Origin: JAZNBI01 sp045586995
GTDB lineage: Bacteria > Bacillota > Clostridia > Oscillospirales > CAG-272
Direction: 5' to 3'
DNA: 19,321 bases
Assembly: GCA_045586995.1 (NCBI GenBank)
Contig: JAZNBI010000067.1
Coordinates: 1-19,321 of the forward strand
Shown: positions 14,004 through 19,321 of the stretch, one piece after another
How positions within the stretch are numbered: position 1 is the first letter of the stretch
Layout of the letters: each line of letters starts with the position of its first letter
Made by a program: the position numbers and the translations under genes
Notes under the pieces: model-generated
Database searches by the model: none
What the model saw: only the letters and a program-made list of their open reading frames with translations
Told to the model about the DNA's origin: nothing

Positions 14004-14078
14004 ATTCCCTCCTGTCAGTATGTCCGAGTGCAAATTATTCGAACAAACCTAAAACACAAAACGCATAATATATGTATA

Positions 14079-14107
14079 ATTATATCATATATTGGTAATA
14101 TTTTCAA
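14079..14107 (-). promoter_or_regulatory. Sigma-A promoter of the rimM-trmD-ligase-DUF4330 operon
   Basis: TTGAAA (14107-14102), a 17-bp spacer, then a perfect TATAAT (14084-14079). The leader to rimM is about 70 nt and shows no obvious structure. Confidence 0.8.
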
Positions 14108-14154
14108 CAATAATATAAGATTTTAGTCAGACACCCTGTATTTTATTCGTTTTT

Positions 14155-14204
14155 AAGCAACAAAAGCGGCGTCGAATCTTCATTCTACGCTGCTTTTGTT
14201 GCTT
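14155..14204. terminator. Long hairpin after metA, probable transcription end or mRNA stabiliser
   Basis: An 18-bp stem (14155-14172 with 14187-14204; AAGCAACAAAAGC, one G·T pair, GCGT) has a 14-nt loop. It lies 9 nt beyond the metA stop. Neither side has a good U tract (TTAAAAACG on the - strand), so termination is less certain than for the other hairpins. It also separates metA from the rimM promoter. Confidence 0.6.
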
Positions 14205-14213
14205 AAATATAAA

Positions 14214-15131
14214 TTATCCAATATCATCAAGATTATAAGGAGTTGTCTGATAGACGAAGTAATTGAGCCAGTTAGAATAAAGCAAGGTTGCCGAGCTTTT
14301 CCAGGTCATATTGGGCTGCTTTGTGTCATCGTCATCGGGAAAATAATTTTTTGGGATTTCAATTTCAAGTCCCAAATTTTTATCGCGCAAATACTCATTG
14401 CAAAGAGTATTTCGGTCATATTCGGAATGTCCCGTCACAAAAATCTGTCTTCCCTTTTCTGTGCTGACAACATAAACCCCTGCCTCGTCTGAGCTTGCAA
14501 GAATTTTAAGCTTATCCACCCTTTCTATATCTTCGCGGTGAATTGTGGTATGACGAGAATGAGGAACCATAAATACGTCATCAAATCCTCTGAAAAGTAT
14601 GGATTGCTTATAGTCCAAATGGTGAGGAAAGACTCCAAACAGCTTTTTATCAAGCTGATATTTATTTATGCCAAAATGATAATAAAGTCCCGCCTGTGCT
14701 CCCCAACATATATGGAATGTACTCGTCACATGCGTCTTGCTCCATTCCATAATTTTACAAAGCTCGTCCCAATACTCAACTTGTTCAAAAGGAAGCTGCT
14801 CAACAGGTGCTCCCGTAATAATCATTCCGTCAAATTTTCTGTCCTTAACCTCGTCAAAGGTTTTATAAAACGAAAGCATATGCTCGTGTGAAGTGTGCTT
14901 TGATTTATGTGTTGCAGTTTGAAGCAACTCCAATTCGACCTGAAGCGGAGTGTTTCCTATCAAACGAGCTATTTGAGTTTCGGTTTCAATTTTTTTGGGC
15001 ATCAAATTAAGCATCAGTATATGTAACGGACGAATATCTTGAGTAATTGCCCTCGTTTCCGTCATAACAAATATATTTTCATTTAACAAGGTTTGTGTTG
15101 CCGGAAGCAAATTCGGAATTTTTATAGGCAT
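14214..15131 (-). CDS. metA: MetA-family homoserine O-acyltransferase, predicted acetyl-CoA-specific
   Basis: This cytoplasmic enzyme acylates L-homoserine in methionine synthesis (305 residues, normal length). The fold signature starts with MPIKIPNLLPA and LMPKKIETETQ. The catalytic Cys142 is in FHICWGAQAGLYYHFG, with His235 and Glu237 in VTGHSEYD and HSRH at 191-194. Residue 111 is Glu (GAPVEQLPFEQV). Studies of MetA proteins (B. cereus versus E. coli) link Glu111 to acetyl-CoA and Gly111 to succinyl-CoA, so homoserine O-acetyltransferase (EC 2.3.1.31) is the better name. The adjacent metY uses O-acetylhomoserine, which supports this. The start has AAAGGAG 8 nt upstream. It is the last gene of rbfA-nrnA-metY-metA. 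Confidence 0.95.
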   Translation of the reverse strand: MPIKIPNLLPATQTLLNENIFVMTETRAITQDIRPLHILMLNLMPKKIETETQIARLIGNTPLQVELELLQTATHKSKHTSHEHMLSFYKTFDEVKDRKFDGMIITGAPVEQLPFEQVEYWDELCKIMEWSKTHVTSTFHICWGAQAGLYYHFGINKYQLDKKLFGVFPHHLDYKQSILFRGFDDVFMVPHSRHTTIHREDIERVDKLKILASSDEAGVYVVSTEKGRQIFVTGHSEYDRNTLCNEYLRDKNLGLEIEIPKNYFPDDDDTKQPNMTWKSSATLLYSNWLNYFVYQTTPYNLDDIG

Positions 15132-15153
15132 CGAAAAACTCCTTTCAAAGAAA

Positions 15154-16440
15154 TCATTTTACAGCGTCAAGCGCTTGCGCTATGTCGGCGATAAGGTCGT
15201 CGGCGTTCTCAATTCCGCAAGAAAATCTCACAAGGTCAGGTCCAACTCCTGCCGCCAAAAGCTCCTCATCGGTCATCTGTCTGTGCGTAGCGCTTGCAGG
15301 ATGCAGACAACAGCTTCTCGCGTCTGCAACGTGCGTCTCAATTGCGGCGATCTTAAGCCCCTTCATAAAGGTCTCAGCCGCCTTTCTGCCGCCCTTTACA
15401 CCGAAGCTGACAACTCCGCAGGTGCCGTTCGGCATATATTTGCATGCAAGATTGTAATATTTATCTCCGACAAGACCCGGATAGGTTACCCAAGCAATCT
15501 TTTCGTGAGCTTTAAGGAACTTCGCAACCGCAAGACCATTCTCACAGTGACGCGCCATTCTGACGTGAAGACTTTCAAGTCCGAGATTTAACAAAAATGC
15601 GTTCTGCGGAGATTGAATTGCTCCGAAATCGCGCATGAGCTGCGCCGTCGCCTTGGTAATGAATGCGCCTTCAAGTCCAAAGCGCTCGGTGTAAGTAACT
15701 CCGTGATAGCTGTCGTCGGGAGTGCAAAGTCCCGCAAATTTTTCGGGATATTTCGTCCAGTCAAATTTTCCGCTGTCTACTATACAGCCGCCAACCGCTG
15801 CGCCGTGACCGTCCATATATTTTGTAGTAGAATGTGTAACGATATCAGCTCCCCACTCAAACGGACGGCAATTTACAGGCGTTGCAAAAGTATTATCAAT
15901 TATAAACGGAACGCCGTTCTCATGGGCAACCTTTGCAAAAAGCTCCATATCAAGCACTGTAAGCGCAGGATTTGCAATAGTCTCGCCAAAAAGCGCCTTG
16001 GTGTTAGGTCTGAACGCCGCGCGGAGCTCGTCCTCCGTACAATCGGGAGAAACGAAGGTAAAGTCAATACCCATACGCTTCATCGTTACAGAAAAAAGAT
16101 TGAACGTACCGCCGTATATCGACGACGACGACACGATATGGTCGCCGCATCCGGCAATATTAAATATAGCAAAAAAGTTTGCCGCCTGTCCCGACGAAGT
16201 AAGCATAGCGGCCGTACCGCCCTCCATGTCGCAAATTTTTGCGGCAACGCTATCGTTTGTGGGATTTTGAAGACGCGTATAAAAATATCCCGACGCTTCA
16301 AGGTCAAAAAGCTTTCCCATATCCTCGCTTGTAGCGTATTTAAAGGTCGTACTTTGAACTATCGGTATCTGACGGGGTTCTCCGTTACCCGGAGTATATC
16401 CTCCCTGCACACATTTTGTTTCTATCTTATATTCAGACAT
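15154..16440 (-). CDS. metY: MetY, O-acetylhomoserine sulfhydrylase (PLP)
   Basis: This Cys/Met-metabolism PLP enzyme (428 residues) is predicted to make homocysteine from O-acetylhomoserine and sulfide. Its length and inserts fit O-acetylhomoserine sulfhydrylases (~425-430) rather than cystathionine synthases (~380-395). Key parts are SGYFYTRLQNPTND (50-63), SSGQAANFF (82-90), IDNTFATP (181-188, Asp182 for the PLP ring), the Schiff-base Lys207 in HSTTKYMDGHG, and SCCLHPASATHRQ near 375-390. The ATG 16440 has AAGGAAG 7 nt upstream and lies 16 nt after nrnA. No SAM riboswitch or promoter precedes it. Codon choice looks somewhat richer in GC (GCC, GCG, CTT/AAG) than its neighbours, suggesting high expression or transfer, but this was not measured. 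Confidence 0.94.
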   Translation of the reverse strand: MSEYKIETKCVQGGYTPGNGEPRQIPIVQSTTFKYATSEDMGKLFDLEASGYFYTRLQNPTNDSVAAKICDMEGGTAAMLTSSGQAANFFAIFNIAGCGDHIVSSSSIYGGTFNLFSVTMKRMGIDFTFVSPDCTEDELRAAFRPNTKALFGETIANPALTVLDMELFAKVAHENGVPFIIDNTFATPVNCRPFEWGADIVTHSTTKYMDGHGAAVGGCIVDSGKFDWTKYPEKFAGLCTPDDSYHGVTYTERFGLEGAFITKATAQLMRDFGAIQSPQNAFLLNLGLESLHVRMARHCENGLAVAKFLKAHEKIAWVTYPGLVGDKYYNLACKYMPNGTCGVVSFGVKGGRKAAETFMKGLKIAAIETHVADARSCCLHPASATHRQMTDEELLAAGVGPDLVRFSCGIENADDLIADIAQALDAVK

Positions 16441-16456
16441 TTTTTTACTTCCTTAT

Positions 16457-17461
16457 CTAATTTTCAAGTTGTTTTTTTACTTCTTCAAGTACCATATCTG
16501 CCGCCGCTTGTATGCTTGGAGCAGTGATAGTGCATCCCGCCGCCTTTACGTGACCTCCGCCGCCAAAATGCATACAAACCTTTGAAACATCAACATTTCC
16601 CGAAGCTCGTGTTGAAACTCGGAATAAATTTGTGGGCTTAAATTGACGAATCGCAATCGCAACCTCCACTCCGGCAACCGACCTTGCAACATCAATGAGC
16701 GTTTCAAGGTGCTCATCTCTGAGTGAAAGCGATTCCTTCATCTCATAAGTAAAGCAGATTACAGAAACCTTTCCATCATAATATATACGCATAGCATCAA
16801 AGCCCGCATTTTCTGCCTTCAATTGTTCAAAAGATTTTGAATCAAAGAGCAAGCGATTTATCTCTGCGGTATCAATCCCGCTTTTCATAAGCTCTGCGGC
16901 TATTTTATGAGTTTTCGACGTAACGTTAGAATATTTAAAGCACCCCGTATCCGAGCTGATTGAGGCATAAAGGCATTCGTTTATTTTTTTTGATATTCTT
17001 TTTATAAGTTTCCTTGCGAGAAATTCACGAGAAATATCAAAAATAATCTCCCCCGTTGCCGCCGCTGTTGAATCAATATAATTATCAGCAAATACAGTTC
17101 CCGCGGAATGATGGTCGATCATCAGTGCTACTTTATCTGTAATATCAAAAGGAAGCTCGCCTAATTGTACAAGTGTGGCAGAATCCACACAAACAATTCG
17201 CTCGACATTAAAATCTTTTGGAATCGAAGCCGCCGTCGCGTTGTTTTGAATTCCTTGAGATATAAACCGAAGCCGTTGCGGGATCTCGTCAGAGCAGACA
17301 CACCACGCTTTAATACCTGCCGCGCCAAGAATCTCGCGCAACGCAAACGCAGCCCCCATTGCATCGCCGTCAGGTCTTGCATGATATACAATCAATGTGT
17401 TTTTACGATTGGCAAGCAAGTTGCACATGTCGTGAAAGTTAAGTTTCTTATACTCCTTCAT
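16457..17461 (-). CDS. nrnA: NrnA, DHH-family oligoribonuclease / pAp phosphatase
   Basis: This 334-residue DHH/DHHA1 phosphoesterase is expected to degrade very short RNA oligomers and possibly 3'-phosphoadenosine 5'-phosphate in the cytoplasm. Metal-site motifs of the DHH domain are HARPDGDAMG (27-36), CVDSA (91-95), IDHH (115-118) and SDTGCF (170-175). The DHHA1 domain carries the substrate-binding FGGGGHVKAAGC (about 299-310). Length matches the family (~310-330). The start ATG 17461 is inside the end of rbfA (14-nt overlap), with no strong ribosome site, so translation probably relies on coupling. The rbfA-nrnA order is common in Firmicutes, but metY-metA following it is not. Confidence 0.94.
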   Translation of the reverse strand: MKEYKKLNFHDMCNLLANRKNTLIVYHARPDGDAMGAAFALREILGAAGIKAWCVCSDEIPQRLRFISQGIQNNATAASIPKDFNVERIVCVDSATLVQLGELPFDITDKVALMIDHHSAGTVFADNYIDSTAAATGEIIFDISREFLARKLIKRISKKINECLYASISSDTGCFKYSNVTSKTHKIAAELMKSGIDTAEINRLLFDSKSFEQLKAENAGFDAMRIYYDGKVSVICFTYEMKESLSLRDEHLETLIDVARSVAGVEVAIAIRQFKPTNLFRVSTRASGNVDVSKVCMHFGGGGHVKAAGCTITAPSIQAAADMVLEEVKKQLEN

Positions 17462-17843
17462 TGTCGTCTTTACCGTCTGTTTTTATATTTTCTGTTTCGT
17501 CGTCCGAAAATTTGAGATTATTTAAAAGCTCGGAAATATGAGCCCCGTATTTAATTGAATCATCTAACACGAAAGAAAGCTCGGGTGTTATACGAAGGTT
17601 TAAGTTTTGTGCAAGCCGAGCTCGAATAAATCCCGTTGCAGCTGCAAGCCCTTTTAAAACTTCCTTTTTATCTCCATAAAGAGCTGAAAAGTATATTTTG
17701 GCATATTTAAGGTCGGGTGTTACGTCAACAGAAACAATGCTGATAAAAGCATCTCTAACTCTTGGGTCCTTGACATCGCGAAGTATACTCGCAATTTCAG
17801 ATTTTACCTCATCATTTATTCTTCCGCGTCTGTATTTTGCCAT
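17448..17843 (-). CDS. rbfA: RbfA, ribosome-binding factor A
   Basis: RbfA is a KH-like protein needed for late 30S subunit maturation and cold adaptation. At 131 residues it shows the conserved N-terminus (RRGRINDEVKSEIASILRD), DPRV (26-29), ISIVSVDVTPDLKYAKIYFS (34-53, the KH-like strand) and IRARLAQNLNLRITPELSFVLDDS. The C-terminal tail is acidic and variable. A GGAAA ribosome site precedes the ATG at 17843. Here it starts its operon, with two promoters just upstream, instead of following nusA-infB as in many Firmicutes. Confidence 0.95.
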   Translation of the reverse strand: MAKYRRGRINDEVKSEIASILRDVKDPRVRDAFISIVSVDVTPDLKYAKIYFSALYGDKKEVLKGLAAATGFIRARLAQNLNLRITPELSFVLDDSIKYGAHISELLNNLKFSDDETENIKTDGKDDNEGV

Positions 17844-17862
17844 TATAGTTTCCTTTTATTTT

Positions 17863-17891
17863 ATTATAAATTATTTCTAACAATGAGTCAA
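17863..17891 (-). promoter_or_regulatory. Sigma-A promoter P2 for rbfA-nrnA-metY-metA
   Basis: TTGACT (17891-17886), a 17-bp spacer, then a perfect TATAAT (17868-17863). Initiation about 6-7 nt downstream leaves a leader of roughly 13 nt, too short for a riboswitch. Confidence 0.75.
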
Positions 17892-17914
17892 ACAACATTA
17901 TTAGCTATTATTTA

Positions 17915-17944
17915 ATTATAACACATATCGGCGCCGTTTATCAA
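17915..17944 (-). promoter_or_regulatory. Possible second promoter P1 for the rbfA operon
   Basis: TTGATA (17944-17939), an 18-bp spacer containing the palindrome GGCGCC, then TATAAT (17920-17915). It is in tandem with the promoter at 17863-17891. It would give a leader of about 65 nt with no recognisable riboswitch. Confidence 0.55.
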
Positions 17945-17962
17945 GAGATTAGTGTCAATTTA

Positions 17963-19018
17963 TTAAAAATGATCTATATCGTTGACTAATTCCGAGACAT
18001 CCTCATCCTTCGTTGCCCAGGAAGTACAAAATCTAACCGCCGTTTTATCAGACGAAACGTCTTCCCAATGTGAAAATGTATATTTTTCAGCAAATTTTTC
18101 GAGCTTACTGTTCGGAATAATCGGAAATTGCTGATTTGTATATGAATCATAAAACATTTGATAGCCATTTTGCAAAAACGCCTCTTTTATTTTAATTGCC
18201 AAATCAACGGCACGCTTTGAAATTTCAAAATAAAGGTTGTCTTTAAAAAGCGTTTCAAATTGAATTCCAAGCAAGCGCCCTTTTGCAAGCAAAGCTCCAC
18301 GTTGCTTAATTACATAGCGAAAATCACGTTTTAATCTATCATTTGTAATAACAAGCGCTTCTCCAAAAAGTGCGCCCACCTTTGTTCCTCCAATATAAAA
18401 ACAGTCACAATTATGAGCAATAAATTCCAAGTCCGGAGCATCATTTCCGCTGCAAACAGCATATCCCAGCCTCGCACCGTCAATATAGAAAAATAATCCA
18501 TGTTTTTTGCAAACCTTGTTTATTTCCAAAATCTCATCTTTTGAATATACAGTTCCGTTCTCGGTTGGCTGAGATATGTAAACCATACCCGGCTGCACGA
18601 TATGTTCTCTGGAATCGTCATTGTAATGCTTTAGACAATACGATTCTATATCTTCGGCATTTATTTTTCCGCCTGTCTTTCTTATTGTTTCTGCATCGTT
18701 TGAAATTACCAACACTTTATGTCCGGTGGCTTCTATTGCACCGGTTTCGTGAACATTTATGTGACCTGTAGGCGCAGAAAGAACCCCTTGATAAGATTTC
18801 AACGCACTTGAAATCATAATCAAGTTTGTTTGAGTGCCGCCAACTAAAAAATGTACGTCTGCATTCTCAGTGCCGCATACTTTTTTTATACATTCGCGCG
18901 CACGTTCGCAAAACTCGTCTTCCCCATAGCCCTTAGTTTGAAAAAAATTGGTATCAGCAAGACGTTGAATAATTAGAGGATGTGCCCCTTCGGTATAATC
19001 ACATTCAAATCTTATCAT
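17963..19018 (-). CDS. ltaE: Threonine-aldolase-type (beta-eliminating lyase family) PLP enzyme
   Basis: This cytoplasmic fold-type I PLP enzyme (351 residues) most likely cleaves L-threonine or L-allo-threonine to glycine and acetaldehyde. Features are DYTEGAHPLI at the N-terminus, FLVGGTQTNL (57-66), HINVHETGAIEATGHK (86-101), YIDGARLGYA (178-187, Asp180 with the DGAR motif), and the PLP-binding Lys213 in FYIGGTKVGALFGEALV. The ATG 19018 has GGAG 7 nt upstream. It lies about 50 nt after the terminator that closes the rRNA operon. I could not find a convincing promoter for it. The exact amino-acid specificity within this family is not readable from the sequence, so the symbol is tentative. 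Confidence 0.85.
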   Translation of the reverse strand: MIRFECDYTEGAHPLIIQRLADTNFFQTKGYGEDEFCERARECIKKVCGTENADVHFLVGGTQTNLIMISSALKSYQGVLSAPTGHINVHETGAIEATGHKVLVISNDAETIRKTGGKINAEDIESYCLKHYNDDSREHIVQPGMVYISQPTENGTVYSKDEILEINKVCKKHGLFFYIDGARLGYAVCSGNDAPDLEFIAHNCDCFYIGGTKVGALFGEALVITNDRLKRDFRYVIKQRGALLAKGRLLGIQFETLFKDNLYFEISKRAVDLAIKIKEAFLQNGYQMFYDSYTNQQFPIIPNSKLEKFAEKYTFSHWEDVSSDKTAVRFCTSWATKDEDVSELVNDIDHF

Positions 19019-19069
19019 TTTGCTTCTCCATAATACCTTAATTACATATTAAAAATGTATATAAAACAC

Positions 19070-19096
19070 AAAAGGCACGGAAATACCGTGCCTTTT
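19070..19096 (-). terminator. Intrinsic terminator of the rRNA operon
   Basis: AAAAGGCACGG (19070-19080) pairs with 19086-19096 around a 5-nt loop. On the - strand it is followed by TTTTGTGTTTTAT. It lies about 109 nt after the 23S 3' end and before the threonine-aldolase-type gene. Confidence 0.85.
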
Positions 19097-19204
19097 CTAT
19101 GTTCATTAAAAGCCGAACAAAGGGAAGAAAGAAGAGAAACAATAGAAACTCAAGAAAGTAAGAAAGCAAGAACGACTTCAAATTGAAAGAAATCAATGAA
19201 AAGA
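19097..19204 (-). other. 23S rRNA 3' trailer, pyrimidine-rich, without 5S rRNA
   Basis: This is a 108-nt stretch between the 23S 3' end and the terminator. Read on the - strand it is almost all C and T with tracts such as CTTTCTTACTTTCTTG. Such trailers usually pair with the 23S 5' leader for RNase III processing. I see no 5S rRNA or tRNA in it. Confidence 0.6.
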
Positions 19205-19321
19205 GGTTCAAGCCCTCGGTCTATTAGTATCGGTCAGCTAAATACATTACTGTACTTACACCTCCGACCTATCAAACTTGTAGTCTTCAAGTGACCTTAC
19301 CTAGTCAAGCTAGGAGGGATA
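19205..19321 (-). rRNA. 23S rRNA, 3' end (gene continues past the right edge)
   Basis: The + strand reads GGTTCAAGCCCTCGGTCTAT followed by TAGTATCGGTCAGC, the reverse complement of the conserved 23S 3' terminus (…CGGTACTAATAGACCGAGGGCTTGAACC type). Further in, CACCTCCGACCTATCAAAC is the complement of the helix 98-101 region. Only the last ~117 nt are in the window. The mature 3' end is placed by the usual ...CTTGACC-like terminus and could differ by a few bases. Confidence 0.9.

Noticed and set aside
15613..16527. A 304-codon open frame on the + strand opposite metY and the end of nrnA
   Set aside because: It mirrors the metY reading frame, has a strongly Arg/Cys/Ser-biased composition and no family-like motif, while the opposite strand encodes an unmistakable PLP enzyme.
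17844..17962. A possible riboswitch or T-box upstream of rbfA-nrnA-metY-metA
   Set aside because: The gap is about 120 nt, mostly occupied by two promoters, and no T-box or S-box core pattern was seen.
19097..19204. A hidden 5S rRNA gene after 23S
   Set aside because: The stretch is almost purely pyrimidine on the RNA strand and lacks any 5S-like conserved core. It is too simple in sequence to fold as 5S.
1..19321. CRISPR arrays, insertion sequences, prophage, integrases, toxin-antitoxin pairs, defence genes
   Set aside because: No regularly spaced repeats, transposase/integrase motifs or known defence domains were found in any frame. Apart from the two palindromes the window is ordinary core chromosome.

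Overview
The window looks like chromosome of an AT-rich, low-GC Gram-positive anaerobe, probably class Clostridia. The evidence is Shine-Dalgarno sites of the AGGAGG type before almost every gene, frequent TTG starts, consensus sigma-A promoters, U-tailed terminators, lipoprotein signal peptides, and NrdR, HflX, RbfA, NrnA and TrmD of Firmicutes type. Almost everything is housekeeping or metabolism. I see no prophage, transposase, CRISPR array, toxin-antitoxin pair or defence island. I do not think the window contains a convincing new multi-gene system, and the findings are scored accordingly.

Layout, left to right. (1) 2-3445, + strand: the polyamine ABC transporter potA (3' part)-potB-potC-potD, translationally coupled throughout. 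It ends in an unusual run of three hairpins (3465-3590). (2) 3596-5241, - strand: a nucleoside phosphorylase and an unrecognised lipoprotein, each with its own promoter. (3) 5383-8572, - strand, read right to left: nrdR, a terminator-like hairpin, a Gp37/Gp68-type (DUF5131) protein, hflX and yigZ. (4) 8671-9627: a small soluble protein (-), a small membrane protein (+) and a tRNA-Ala(GGC) (-). (5) 9749-14003, - strand: rimM-trmD, continuing without interruption into an O-antigen-ligase-type membrane protein and two tandem DUF4330 anchored proteins. The ribosomal protein genes rpsP and rplS that usually flank rimM-trmD are absent. (6) 14214-17843, - strand: rbfA-nrnA-metY-metA, joining ribosome maturation and RNA turnover to methionine synthesis by direct sulfhydrylation. 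(7) 17963-19018, - strand: a threonine-aldolase-type PLP enzyme. (8) 19205 to the right edge, - strand: the 3' end of a 23S rRNA gene, followed by a terminator but no 5S rRNA.

How the parts fit. MetA carries Glu at position 111, the residue associated with acetyl-CoA use. The adjacent MetY would convert O-acetylhomoserine plus sulfide to homocysteine, so the pair forms a coherent two-step route. The promoter leader before rbfA is too short to hold a SAM riboswitch. Most operons have recognisable sigma-A promoters (before the phosphorylase, the lipoprotein, nrdR, tRNA-Ala, rimM and rbfA).

The most unusual non-coding signal is a pair of about 31-nt palindromes (3465-3495 and 9476-9506). They share even their loop sequence, lie in opposite orientation, and sit in the only two convergent intergenic gaps of the window.
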